Below, in pieces: positions 7,439 through 16,876 of a stretch of 28,923 nucleotides of DNA. Numbering within the stretch: the first letter of the stretch is position 1; every line of letters begins with the position of its first letter. The DNA is from a virus. Below the pieces are notes generated by a model. That model saw only the letters and a list, made by a program, of their open reading frames with translations, did no database searches and was not told the origin of the DNA. A program made the translations under genes and the position numbers. The stretch spans positions 1-28,923 of IMG/VR virus record IMGVR_UViG_3300009068_000141; one strand, 5' to 3'.

Positions 7439-10400
7439 GATCAAACAACGGTCGACCTGCAACTATAACAGATATCGAGAGAAACCTTAGATCTCGATAT
7501 CCTGTAAAGTCACTTAGCAACTCTCAGCTAGGTTCGAACAACATTGCTTCGACTTCGTCTTTTAGATACGACCCGCTTGGAACCGGGCTTAGATCGACCC
7601 AAGAAGTTCCACTTGACTGGTCTAAGTTTGAGAATCATACTTTCTTTCACAGTGCAAAAGCAAAAGTAGATGAAGCCTTCTACAAGATCATCAACGAATA
7701 TCCCTTTGATGGAAGCCAGAGAGAAATCGAGTCTTTTGAGGACTCTCTAACAGGCTTTGAAAGCTACGTTATGGGAAGATTCCCTTACAACAAAGGATAT
7801 CTTTTATTTTCCGGTTCTGCCGGCTCAGGCGGAAACTACATTGCAGTTAAAAATAGAGCAGGATTTCTATTTGAGAACTCTAGAGACGATAGTGCAAATC
7901 CGGTTCTTGATCCTCCTGAGAGCTCTTTTACCCTGCAGACTCACCTTTTTATACCAAATGAGTCGAATGATAACGAAATAGTCTGTCAAAGACAGGGATC
8001 CGGTTGTGGTTATACACTTTTTGTATCAAGAAGCACATCATCTTCTGCTGAGGTTCACTTTTTAGTCACTTCCGGATCGAAATCTCTCCACATTAGTGGC
8101 TCTACTCCGAAGAACGGATTTGTCCATGTAGCAGCAGCTCTTAGCTCTAGCAATACTGAAGCTTTTGCTTCTCTTTTCTTCAACGGAGTTAGAGTAGCTA
8201 ATCAACAGAGGCTAACTGATTTTCAGCCGATAGTTCTTGGGTCTGCACAGTTGTTGATTGGATCAGGAACTGAGCACACATCTTCAGGCTTTACTTTCAC
8301 GCCAAAGATGACTCTGAGTGGATGCCTTGACGATCTTAGGTTCTACACCCGTGCAAGAACTGGAGAAGAGATCATTGAAGACTATCTTTCTCTGCCAGAT
8401 TTTGATCCAAGACTTTCTCTGCACTTTAAGTTCAATGAACCGACAGGATCTTTTGCAGGAAACAACATAGTCCTAGACTTCTCTGGAAAGTCTCTACACT
8501 CAGAAATTGTCAATTACACGACTGCATCGCGAGGTCTTTCGTCTCCTTTAAATCCGATGCTGGAAGAAGCGATCGATGACTGCATTGTTCTGTTCTCTAA
8601 CTACCCAGACATCCAGAATCTTCACCAGTCTTTTCTTGACGATGCACAATCTTACGACGATGAGAATCCAAATCTTATCACGAGATTAATTCCGCCGCAG
8701 TATTTGTCTCTTGGTGCTCAATCAGAAGGTCTTAACACAGATCTACAGAACGTAGGACAGTCTCTAAACCTTGAAGAGCTTAGGGGCGGACTGAGTCAGC
8801 AGCAACCTCAGGTAATTCTCGGTCTTTTGTTTGTCTATGCCAAGCTTTTTGATGAGATAAAGATATTTGTTGATCACGTTTCTAACTTAATGAACTTTGA
8901 TTACACAGCTTCTGAGCATATTGCAGATAAAATGATTCCTTTTATCGCAAAAGCAATGAAGATCGATTTACCAGATCTCTTTAGTACACCTTCAGTCAAG
9001 AGACTAGTGAAAGGAGTTGCAATATCAGATGACTATGTTCAGTCTGGTCTTTCTCTAAAGAAGCTTAGGGCTCAAATCTGGAGAAGAATACTAAGCGAGC
9101 ATCAAGGAATGCTCATGAGCAAAGGAACACATAGGTCTATTAGGTCTGCCTTTGCTGCCATGGGAATAGACCCCGATTCTTTCTTTCATATTCGAGAGTT
9201 TGGAGCCAACAAAGGGCGGACAATAGTAGATCTTCGTCACAGAAGAAACAAAGTGTCTTACTTTGCGGATTTTTCTGGTAGCATTAATGCATCTCCGACT
9301 CCTGTTAATTCACTTGGTTTTTCTTCAAATATCCCACGCGCTATAAGCGGATTTCTATCTGGCAGCAGAGTTGAACCCGGTTCTCCGACTATCCAAGGAT
9401 CTTTTGTTAGTGTTGGAAATGAGAGGCTAAGCAACAACAGGTCTGACGGTCTGTGGACTTCAGGCTCTTTCACAGTTGAATCGAGAGTTAGATTTTTACC
9501 ATCAACAAGTCACTCGACCACACAGAGCATAATCCGTCTATGCACAACTGGATCAAGTGTTCCTGCATCTACACATGCAGTGACATTTAACTTAATGGCT
9601 TTTGGCGGATCCAGTCCGTACTTCGAGCTAAGCGCCCGTCCCATTCAGTCGGTCTCATCAGCTGCAACTAGAGTCAGGATCGAAGCAGATCCATTTGATG
9701 GCGGGATCTGGAACCTTTCATTTGGAAAGGCTGCCGGAGAGACCCTAGGAACAGAGCTCGACGAAGTGTTTCTTAGAGTCTCTAGGCAGGTCGGCGGTCT
9801 ACTAACATTCTCTAGCGCGTCTAGTGTGACATTTGTCCCTAGCGATCTCGATGTCCTAAAGAACTATAGCGCTGGATACAACTCATCTGGATCTTTCTTG
9901 GTCATAGGATCTCAAAGCCTGGGGTCTAGCAACCTTTTCTTGAATGGCGACTCAGTCGGGTCTTATTCGAACTTCACAGGTCAGATCTCCAGTATCAGAT
10001 TTTGGTCAAGCTATCTAGATCTAAATGAGTGGATTGATCACTCTAAAGACTTTGAGTCGCTTGGTGTTAGAGATCCAAGAAAAAACTTCAACTTTGAAAA
10101 AAATCTAAGTGGATCCTTCGAAAAGCTTAGACTTGACACGTCGTTCTCTCAAGCATCAATAACAGCTTCAATCGATGGAAATTTCACAGGATTTGATTTC
10201 TCTCAGAGCGCAAAGAGCTTCTCAATGTCAGGATTTGAAGCAAACGAGAGAGTTATCTTCACAGCCGGAGAGACAGTAATGTCTCCTTCTCCCTACTTTG
10301 ATCTTCTAGAAAACGATCAAAAGACTAGAGTTCGGTCTTTGTCAAATCCCCAGCCTGACGAAGTTCTTGCACTTTCTTCTCCGGTATATCAGCTCCCTGA

Positions 10401-10842
10401 GAACGAAGAAGTTCTAGATGACAATAGGCTCTCAATAGAGTACTCATATTCAGCAAATCTGAATAGAGACATCATGAAGGCAGCGTCAAATCTTGACTTC
10501 TTTGATGATGCTTTAGGAAAGCCTAATTCTTATTTTGATAACACCTACTCAGACTTGGATGATTTCTCTAGAGTCTACTTTAACAGGCTTACATCAGATA
10601 TTGATCTTGATAGATTCTCTCGTCTGTATAGATGGCTTGACGGATCTCTCGAAGTCCTGGTCGGTCAACTTGTTCCTGCAAAGACTTACTTCTACGGAAT
10701 AAATCAGGTCATAGAGCCGCATGCACTTGAAAGAAGTAGGCACAGATTCTTTTTCGACGACATGTACTTAAACGAGAAAGACAGATTTACCTCAAGCAAT
10801 CTTGTATTGTCATCTCTTTTTGCGAGGCTTAGAGGATTTTGA
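7435..10842 (+). CDS. Tail-protein-I-like wedge protein with two LamG-like domains
   Basis: A 1135-residue chimeric structural protein. Residues about 460-580 are a helical segment resembling the gpI/gp7-type wedge domain, with VILGLLFVYAKLFDE, a KLRAQIWRRIL helix and the diagnostic Lys-Gly-Thr at 563-565 followed by SIRSAFAAMGI. Around it are two LamG/concanavalin-like beta-sandwiches. The first is at about 160-325, with SSFTLQTHLFIP, HVAAALSSS, FFNGVRV and CLDDLRFYTRA. The second is at about 670-865, with SGSFTVESRVRFLP, LFLNGDSVG and ISSIRFWSSYLD. The C-terminal 270 residues are partly helical, with DLDDFSRVYFNRL and a Trp-rich end. The start is TTG at 7435 in a TTGA overlap with the upstream stop, with AGGGTGG just before. 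It is probably a wedge protein carrying glycan- or host-contact domains. The hybrid architecture is clear; the exact T4 equivalent is not. Confidence 0.7.
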   Translation: MRSNNGRPATITDIERNLRSRYPVKSLSNSQLGSNNIASTSSFRYDPLGTGLRSTQEVPLDWSKFENHTFFHSAKAKVDEAFYKIINEYPFDGSQREIESFEDSLTGFESYVMGRFPYNKGYLLFSGSAGSGGNYIAVKNRAGFLFENSRDDSANPVLDPPESSFTLQTHLFIPNESNDNEIVCQRQGSGCGYTLFVSRSTSSSAEVHFLVTSGSKSLHISGSTPKNGFVHVAAALSSSNTEAFASLFFNGVRVANQQRLTDFQPIVLGSAQLLIGSGTEHTSSGFTFTPKMTLSGCLDDLRFYTRARTGEEIIEDYLSLPDFDPRLSLHFKFNEPTGSFAGNNIVLDFSGKSLHSEIVNYTTASRGLSSPLNPMLEEAIDDCIVLFSNYPDIQNLHQSFLDDAQSYDDENPNLITRLIPPQYLSLGAQSEGLNTDLQNVGQSLNLEELRGGLSQQQPQVILGLLFVYAKLFDEIKIFVDHVSNLMNFDYTASEHIADKMIPFIAKAMKIDLPDLFSTPSVKRLVKGVAISDDYVQSGLSLKKLRAQIWRRILSEHQGMLMSKGTHRSIRSAFAAMGIDPDSFFHIREFGANKGRTIVDLRHRRNKVSYFADFSGSINASPTPVNSLGFSSNIPRAISGFLSGSRVEPGSPTIQGSFVSVGNERLSNNRSDGLWTSGSFTVESRVRFLPSTSHSTTQSIIRLCTTGSSVPASTHAVTFNLMAFGGSSPYFELSARPIQSVSSAATRVRIEADPFDGGIWNLSFGKAAGETLGTELDEVFLRVSRQVGGLLTFSSASSVTFVPSDLDVLKNYSAGYNSSGSFLVIGSQSLGSSNLFLNGDSVGSYSNFTGQISSIRFWSSYLDLNEWIDHSKDFESLGVRDPRKNFNFEKNLSGSFEKLRLDTSFSQASITASIDGNFTGFDFSQSAKSFSMSGFEANERVIFTAGETVMSPSPYFDLLENDQKTRVRSLSNPQPDEVLALSSPVYQLPENEEVLDDNRLSIEYSYSANLNRDIMKAASNLDFFDDALGKPNSYFDNTYSDLDDFSRVYFNRLTSDIDLDRFSRLYRWLDGSLEVLVGQLVPAKTYFYGINQVIEPHALERSRHRFFFDDMYLNEKDRFTSSNLVLSSLFARLRGF

Positions 10843-11534
10843 AAACCTACAAAGACAGAGTCAACAACACCGGTCCTGTAAAGACAGGCAATAATAGGTC
10901 AGATAGACCTGATCTACTGCAAGGTATTGACGTTAAATCAAGTCAAACTGTTTTTTCTAGAGCCGGCGGTCTTTTGAGCCTGTCGAACAGAGAATCCTCT
11001 GAGCCCTTTTCTAACGAGATTGGAGTTTATTCATTTGACTCACACTTGAATGCAGCAGGCTTTGAGACTTACCACGACGTTGTGAAACCTCAGTCAGCTC
11101 ACGATCTTCTTGACACGTACTCTGCAGCCTATGCTACTGATTCTAGGCTTCCAAATAGTGAACCAATCGAGCCGCTTGATACGGTCTCTCTTTTTTATCG
11201 AGGTCTAAGGGCACGGGGTATCAATGGAAGTGCTTTTTTTAAGTGGTCTCGATTTGAAGGTGTCCGAGTTGAAACTGTGTCCAAACTCTCAAAAAACCCA
11301 GCTCAAGTCCTTGATAGCTCTAATTTCTTTGGAAATGTGAAATACGACGGATACATCAAAGAGTCTGTTAATTTTGAATTATTTGATGATTGCATGACGT
11401 ATGATACGGACGGAATCTTACAAAAAAGTGACAAGAGATCGAATGCAAGAGTTGAGGTTGTCGGAGGAACAGGTGGATCTGATAGAGCAGAAGCAGGTCA
11501 ATTCACTCTCTTCTACGGAGGTCTCTACAGATGA
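10839..11534 (+). CDS. Hypothetical virion-cluster protein
   Basis: A 231-residue protein I cannot assign. The N-terminal 60 residues are polar and probably disordered (KTYKDRVNNTGPVKTGNNR). The middle (about 75-150) is helix/turn-rich, and the C-terminus is Gly-rich and beta-like, with VVGGTGGSDR and a closing FTLFYGGLYR. No signal peptide, membrane segment or catalytic motif is seen. The start is TTG at 10839 in a TTGA overlap with the preceding stop, with AGAGGA at 10831-10836. The stop overlaps the next ATG as ATGA. Tight coupling on both sides suggests a small partner or adaptor for the wedge protein upstream or the large beta protein downstream. Confidence 0.65.
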   Translation: MKTYKDRVNNTGPVKTGNNRSDRPDLLQGIDVKSSQTVFSRAGGLLSLSNRESSEPFSNEIGVYSFDSHLNAAGFETYHDVVKPQSAHDLLDTYSAAYATDSRLPNSEPIEPLDTVSLFYRGLRARGINGSAFFKWSRFEGVRVETVSKLSKNPAQVLDSSNFFGNVKYDGYIKESVNFELFDDCMTYDTDGILQKSDKRSNARVEVVGGTGGSDRAEAGQFTLFYGGLYR

Positions 11535-13831
11535 AATCATTTAAGTCGCAGCCTGCTAGGGCTCTTTTAAGAGACAATGAAGCTTACGACGGCGTTGCAG
11601 GACGCATTGTAGGAACTGGTTACTCTACAAGAACTAAACCCCAAACGTTGATCTTTGATGACACTCAGACAGACTCTGGCGTAGCACAGACAAGGTCTTT
11701 TCCAACTCTGCAGATTACTGCATCTTCATCTCCAGGTATTTTGGCTAACATCGCGGTAGATCCTGGATCCATCTACTTGCCAGTACAAAGAATCTCTTCC
11801 CCGCAGGTATACAAAGATTCGGCAGGAACAAGAAAGGCTTCGTTTTCGAAGAACGAAGTAATTCTAGGATTCTCTACAAGCTCGTGGACAAAGACGCAGA
11901 TCGAAATAGACATCACGCCAAAGAGGACCAAGGATCTGTTTAGGCTTGATTCAAGCAATGCTCCTTCTGTGGGTCTTTCTTCTACTGGATTTTGCTATTT
12001 TAATTTCTCAAACAAAGTCTGGGAAGACATAGGGTACTACGATACAGCAACCAGAGCTACGGGAAGAGATAGTACGATTATCTTCATTGATCCTGCGATA
12101 ACCACTCAGCCTATCGTTGACAGGGATGTTCAAGGCGCGGCTGATAGAGTTTGCATGCAGTTTGCACTATCACCAAGCGTAGCGTACTCAGCCTCTCTTG
12201 ACCTCGAGGGAGCAAAGGCGATTGGATATCGACATATTGGTCTTCCGACAGCCATGTTCTCGGCTCCTGCTGCTCCAAGGTATCACGCTACAGCGTCTCA
12301 GTGCCTGAGACTCTCTGACTATATTGAGGAGCCTTTTCTACTTGAAAAGATCATCCTAAGAACCCAGGCTGCACCAGAAAGGTTGCAGAATTACTCAGGA
12401 GCAGTACCTGTCGGCGGAGCAGCGTGGGGGTTCTACAGAGATATTGACAACTACAACTTTTTCGTCTACCACCAGAGAAGATTCAGCACAAAGAAAGATA
12501 CAGTGCAGGACGTTAGCTCGTCAATTAGGTCAATAGTGACCAATGCTTCTCTTTGCTTCTTTAATGCTCCGAGTCTGTCAACTGCAGGCTATGAAGTTCT
12601 TCACAATCCAGAGTTTAAGGCTGACTTTAACATGGGAAATGCTGTCCGAGGAGTCGGAGTTAAGAACTCTGATATTGACATCTCTATGCCAGTTAAAAAC
12701 TATCCGAGGTATTTTGGAGGCGTATCTAACGTCGGGCTTATTAATCAGGCAGGAGAAAGAGCTTCTGGATTTTTCCAGAACTACTGGCCAGGCGGAAGGA
12801 CTATCTTAGATACAAGAGTCTCGTCTTCAAACTACACAGGAGTTGACAGATTTAGATACTATTTCAACGGATACTATCCGATATCACAGAAATCAGACAT
12901 TGATTTTCCGATAGATTCCACTGATAGATCTTACCTGACAAGGACTCCTAATTGCGATTCAACAGGCAGATCTTCTGCAAAGGTTGACTTTCTTGTTATG
13001 CCGGCATCTCCTGCAGGTCCCTTCTTGACCTCTGTTCAGCAGTTTTCATATGCTGCAGATCCTGAAACTTCTTATTCTCCATACCTTCTATTTCCTGAAG
13101 ATGAGCTTGTATTTGGATTTGACGTTGGCGTTCCATTTAATCGCAGGTACGTAACTTCGACAGCAAACTTCGATGGTCTTGATTATGCCAACGGCCTGGG
13201 AATTACAGGAAGTCACCTTGTTCTATCAGCATCGTCAGATGCAAAAGTTATTCTCGTAGGGTCTCTGCTTAGAGATAGCAGGCAGAAGCTCCCTAAGTCT
13301 TTAACTTTCTCCAGCGGTCCAGTCTCGAGCGTCTTCGAAGATACGAGTAGAGACCACGATGAGTTCGATATTGAGCCTGCAGAGATTCTAAGCGGCTCTA
13401 TCTTCACAGCAGTCATGTCAGGAAGAATGACCACTACAACCAATAGGTCTATTTCTGCAACTGTCGGTGTTACACCAGGTAGAAAGATGCTGTGTAGATC
13501 TCAGATTCTTCTGAGCCAGGATCTTGTCTACTTTGATTCTTTAAGAATACCACCTAGCAGCTATAGAAGCTACTTTAGGAGAGATAGATTTGGTCAGCTA
13601 AGAGACAGGCTTGAACAGGGACTTGATTCCAAGTTCTACGCTCGTCCCGGAACAGGGGGAGGGTCTGGAGTTCTTAATCCTGTCTTTATAAGCTCTTCTG
13701 CAGACTACTTGCACTATGTCACAAGCTCTGTTGCTTATCTAGATGCAATTCCCACCAGCCGAGCTACAAGTTTTTCAAGATTTACCATAGATCCTGACTT
13801 CTCGCCTTTCTCAAGATTCTTTGGACCCTAG
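11531..13831 (+). CDS. Large beta-rich virion protein
   Basis: A 766-residue probable tail or baseplate-peripheral protein of unknown fold. It is rich in Ser, Thr, Tyr and Phe with few helices. Recognisable stretches include GSIYLPVQRISSPQVYKD near residue 80 and LRLSDYIEEPFLLEKIIL near 255-275. GGAAWGFYRDIDNYNFFVY (about 295-315) resembles the ligand-facing strands of galactose-binding-like jelly-rolls, but I cannot confirm the family. A Gly-rich patch (PGTGGGSG near 700) precedes the C-terminus. No protease or hydrolase motif is visible. The ATG at 11531 overlaps the upstream stop as ATGA. A 22-base gap follows. It could be a receptor-binding or sheath-collar component; the sequence does not decide. 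Confidence 0.6.
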   Translation: MKSFKSQPARALLRDNEAYDGVAGRIVGTGYSTRTKPQTLIFDDTQTDSGVAQTRSFPTLQITASSSPGILANIAVDPGSIYLPVQRISSPQVYKDSAGTRKASFSKNEVILGFSTSSWTKTQIEIDITPKRTKDLFRLDSSNAPSVGLSSTGFCYFNFSNKVWEDIGYYDTATRATGRDSTIIFIDPAITTQPIVDRDVQGAADRVCMQFALSPSVAYSASLDLEGAKAIGYRHIGLPTAMFSAPAAPRYHATASQCLRLSDYIEEPFLLEKIILRTQAAPERLQNYSGAVPVGGAAWGFYRDIDNYNFFVYHQRRFSTKKDTVQDVSSSIRSIVTNASLCFFNAPSLSTAGYEVLHNPEFKADFNMGNAVRGVGVKNSDIDISMPVKNYPRYFGGVSNVGLINQAGERASGFFQNYWPGGRTILDTRVSSSNYTGVDRFRYYFNGYYPISQKSDIDFPIDSTDRSYLTRTPNCDSTGRSSAKVDFLVMPASPAGPFLTSVQQFSYAADPETSYSPYLLFPEDELVFGFDVGVPFNRRYVTSTANFDGLDYANGLGITGSHLVLSASSDAKVILVGSLLRDSRQKLPKSLTFSSGPVSSVFEDTSRDHDEFDIEPAEILSGSIFTAVMSGRMTTTTNRSISATVGVTPGRKMLCRSQILLSQDLVYFDSLRIPPSSYRSYFRRDRFGQLRDRLEQGLDSKFYARPGTGGGSGVLNPVFISSSADYLHYVTSSVAYLDAIPTSRATSFSRFTIDPDFSPFSRFFGP

Positions 13832-13853
13832 TATTGGCGATAAGTAGATATGC

Positions 13854-14747
13854 ATGTCAGGAATACTCAATCCGCGTAGCAGGATAGTCGACTTTGTATT
13901 GACCAGCGAGGGAAGGAAAGACCTCGCTGCAGGGCGTCTTGACATTTCTTTTGCGACATTTAGTGACAAGGGTACCTACTATTCATCTGGGTCAGACGGA
14001 ATATCTGTCCCGATGTCTCCGGCGCTCACCTTTGAGTCTTACTCTTCTGATGGCGACGTAATAACCCTTGAGAAGAACCTTGATGGTTCTCTTGGGAGGC
14101 TTTTAACCGCTGCCGGTGCTTATGCAGCCGCTGTCGTAGTCATCACAGGATCGTCCTCTCAGACCAGGACTGATGTGTTCGATGGCGTTTCTCTCAGGAC
14201 AGGAGAGATCCTTGATGGCCTGTCTCTGCTTCGAAGTGACACAACATTTCAGAGCTTTGATTCAAGTATTCTTCAAAGCACAGACACAGTTCCAATATCT
14301 CAGATTGACTATCTCTACGGTGAGACAGCTTCGATTGACGATGTTGCCTACGTTTTTGCAGACAATAGATTCAAAAACTTTGATAGCTTTAAGTTTCTAC
14401 CACCTGTAGTGGAGACACCAAGTGCTACAGAAGACGTCTTTGATTTCTCAGGAATTCCGGAGCTCTTCAGCTTTACTGCATTTGATCCGCAGACTATACT
14501 TTCTTATAGAAGCTTTGATTTTTATCCCCAGAGACAAGGTACAAAGCTGTCTGTTGCAGCACAGTTTTTTGAGTTCAACGAAGACGTTGAAGGCAAAAGC
14601 CAGTGGAGCAAGCTCGATATGTTCTATTACGGATCTGTCACGCTCGGTGACAACACTAATGCTCATGTTTTCTTCCTTGGAAAGAGAATACTAAGAGATT
14701 CTGCTTTCTCTTTTGTAACCCTATTCACAATGCTGGTGAGATATTGA
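13854..14747 (+). CDS. Tail-associated protein, 'LN..VDxVLTxxGR' N-terminus
   Basis: A 297-residue structural protein whose N-terminal 40 residues (ILNPRSRIVDFVLTSEGRKD, then LAAGRLDISFATFSDKGTYY) follow a pattern recurring in virion proteins of large phages. The same pattern opens the gene at 21706. The remainder is a beta-rich body with many Asp, Phe and Ser residues and a short hydrophobic C-terminus (FSFVTLFTMLVRY). The pattern may mark a shared docking element for baseplate-peripheral proteins; that is inference. The ATG at 13854 follows a 22-base gap without a clear Shine-Dalgarno. The 3' end overlaps the next gene as TTGA. Shorter overlapping readings on either strand inside it (14173-14694) are compositional shadows. 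Confidence 0.65.
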   Translation: MSGILNPRSRIVDFVLTSEGRKDLAAGRLDISFATFSDKGTYYSSGSDGISVPMSPALTFESYSSDGDVITLEKNLDGSLGRLLTAAGAYAAAVVVITGSSSQTRTDVFDGVSLRTGEILDGLSLLRSDTTFQSFDSSILQSTDTVPISQIDYLYGETASIDDVAYVFADNRFKNFDSFKFLPPVVETPSATEDVFDFSGIPELFSFTAFDPQTILSYRSFDFYPQRQGTKLSVAAQFFEFNEDVEGKSQWSKLDMFYYGSVTLGDNTNAHVFFLGKRILRDSAFSFVTLFTMLVRY

Positions 14748-16876
14748 TACAGGTCATACAGAGAGAACAGATCTTTGATCTGAATCAAAGCAAGGTCACT
14801 CTAATAAGAGATGAGAATTCAAGCTTTTTATCCTTCAGCTTGTTTCCTCTGGAAGGAAAGGAAAAACAGGTTGTCGGACTAAGCACGATTGAAGTCGTTG
14901 CAACTCAGTCGCCTGAGAGGCCTGTTTCAGCGTCTAGAGCTACCATAGACGTGAGGTCGACTTCACCGGTTAGCACACAGATATCAGCTAGAAAATCTCA
15001 AACAAACCTGGTAGGAACTGCAGAATCTCTAGGATCAATCGTAGTCCAGAGGCCTCGACTTTCCAACAAGAGATTTGCAATCAACAAGCCTGGCAGCACG
15101 ATCCTTCTGTATCAGACAAACGCAGGAAACGATTTTTCTGACATACTGTCTCAGTCTTCTCTTCTAGCATTTGATTCAAGATCAGGAATGGATGGTTCTC
15201 AAGCCGCGGGCACCATTGAGAGGTCACTTATTACCAAAAAGTGCATTCCAATAAAGATAGAACTTAGAGATTTCACTCTAGACCAGCAGCAGCTGTTCAT
15301 TACAGTCAAAGCTAGAGTACAAGGGAGAGTGGTATCGAACCAGCAATTGACAGTTACAGATCTTGAAGTTCTTGACCAAGAGCAGCTTGACTACAAGATA
15401 AACTGCCTGGGATACACGCGTATCGACGCAGGAAATTTGCAGTTCACTGCTTATCTTAATAGATCACTTCCATCATCTTCGGTGGTTTTTACTTCCAGGA
15501 CATGGAGTAACTCAGTATCAAAATCAAATCTTTCAAGGAAGTTACAAAGAGTCGATCAGACAACAAAAACTGCAACATTCTCAGTTCTTTGCACTCAAAA
15601 TGAGTACGCTGAGGTCATCGCTCAGGCGTTTGATGGAAAAAATCGACCTTGCGGTTATCCGACTAGGACGCTGATAAGATCAAGAAATCCAAGATCAGAC
15701 ATTCAGAGCATTGTTCTAAAGAGCTTAGACTCTGACGGGCTGACTGCTAGAGTACAGGGAATACCTGTAGGAACCGGTTCGATTAGAGTTTCTCGGAAAA
15801 ATATTTCAAATCTTTCTCTTCCCATAGAAGAGGTTGGAGTCTTTTCTGTAGCTGACGGATCTGTCGATTTTAAAGACGATAAAATTGTAGAGTCGAACTA
15901 TCCAAATACAAGAACTTCTTTTGAGTATGAAGTGCTACTAATAACGAACGGAACTCAGAAAAAGTCTGACCAGGTTCTTAGAGTCGACTACGGGCTAATC
16001 GATAACTCATACAGCTTCCAGACAGTCTTTAACGAGTCATCAGGTGCTTTGTCAGTTCAGGTTAGTCCTGAGAAGCCTGCGGAGATTCTTGATGGACTTT
16101 CAAGGTCTCTCGCAGAGAAGTCTTTAACAGATGCTTTTGCAGATCAAATAAAAGAGATAAGGTCGCAGACAGCTGAAGTATTCTTATACGATGCCTACCT
16201 TGTCAACCTGGAAACATCCGAGAGAACATATTTAGGAGAGTTTTCAGAGAATAGATTTTCTCTACCGCTTTCTACCAATTCAGTGTACTACATCTATCCA
16301 AAGACAGCAACACCTAGAAATCAGATTAGTGCAATAAAGCGCCTAATTGAGCAACCGCAGCTTGTGTCAAGAAGTAGAGCCTCCAGAGTGAGCCCAAGAA
16401 ATCTTGCTGCGAGTCTCGACTCTCAGGTTATCACTGAGGACGGGATAAAGCCTAAGCTCTTTAATCCAAGCGGTCTTATTGACGGAACTTTGTCAACGCA
16501 GTATGCATCTCTAACTTCTTATCCTACAGGACAAGTGATTACATACCAGTCGTCATCTCCTCGAGAAGCCCTCCGAGCTGGAAACTTTACGTGTAGAAGA
16601 ATACACAAAGAAAGAAACCTGATACAGTGGTCTTCACCGGCTGCCTCTGATGTATCTCACTTTCTACTAAAAGCTTCGACCGGAGAAGCTGCTCGAGCCA
16701 CTTTTTTACTGTGCATTTTGCAAAAGACTCAATCTTCTAGGTACATCTTCATAGATGAAGTTCTAGGAAAGTCTCCTGGGTTTATTAAGTACTATTTGAC
16801 ACCTGTCAACTCTAGGGGAATTGAGCAGACTACAATAACAGTAGATCTGCAGCCGGGAGAGGTGGAAATTGGCTAG
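14744..16876 (+). CDS. Virion protein with C-terminal fibronectin-III-like module
   Basis: A 710-residue protein, mostly repeated beta-sandwich segments. Residues about 605-710 resemble a fibronectin type III fold: NLIQWSSPAASDVSHFLLKA, a RYIFIDEVLG strand, then FIKYYLTPVNSRGIEQTT, the usual 'Y.v..vn..G' closing. Several similar segments upstream (about 190-330 and 330-430) may be divergent copies. A helical insertion lies near 470-500 (SRSLAEKSLTDAFADQIKEI). The start is TTG at 14744, in a TTGA overlap, with GGTGAG three bases upstream. It is likely a fibre, connector or wedge-extension protein. No enzyme motif is seen. The FN3 call rests on pattern only. Confidence 0.6.
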   Translation: MIQVIQREQIFDLNQSKVTLIRDENSSFLSFSLFPLEGKEKQVVGLSTIEVVATQSPERPVSASRATIDVRSTSPVSTQISARKSQTNLVGTAESLGSIVVQRPRLSNKRFAINKPGSTILLYQTNAGNDFSDILSQSSLLAFDSRSGMDGSQAAGTIERSLITKKCIPIKIELRDFTLDQQQLFITVKARVQGRVVSNQQLTVTDLEVLDQEQLDYKINCLGYTRIDAGNLQFTAYLNRSLPSSSVVFTSRTWSNSVSKSNLSRKLQRVDQTTKTATFSVLCTQNEYAEVIAQAFDGKNRPCGYPTRTLIRSRNPRSDIQSIVLKSLDSDGLTARVQGIPVGTGSIRVSRKNISNLSLPIEEVGVFSVADGSVDFKDDKIVESNYPNTRTSFEYEVLLITNGTQKKSDQVLRVDYGLIDNSYSFQTVFNESSGALSVQVSPEKPAEILDGLSRSLAEKSLTDAFADQIKEIRSQTAEVFLYDAYLVNLETSERTYLGEFSENRFSLPLSTNSVYYIYPKTATPRNQISAIKRLIEQPQLVSRSRASRVSPRNLAASLDSQVITEDGIKPKLFNPSGLIDGTLSTQYASLTSYPTGQVITYQSSSPREALRAGNFTCRRIHKERNLIQWSSPAASDVSHFLLKASTGEAARATFLLCILQKTQSSRYIFIDEVLGKSPGFIKYYLTPVNSRGIEQTTITVDLQPGEVEIG

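Noticed and set aside
13839-13846. GATAAGTA upstream of the gene at 13854 as a T4-type late promoter (TATAAATA)
   Set aside because: It matches only six of eight positions. Such matches are expected often by chance in sequence of this composition.
14173-14694. Two forward and one reverse short frames inside the gene at 13854
   Set aside because: They are out of frame with the supported gene, lack ribosome sites and encode no motif.
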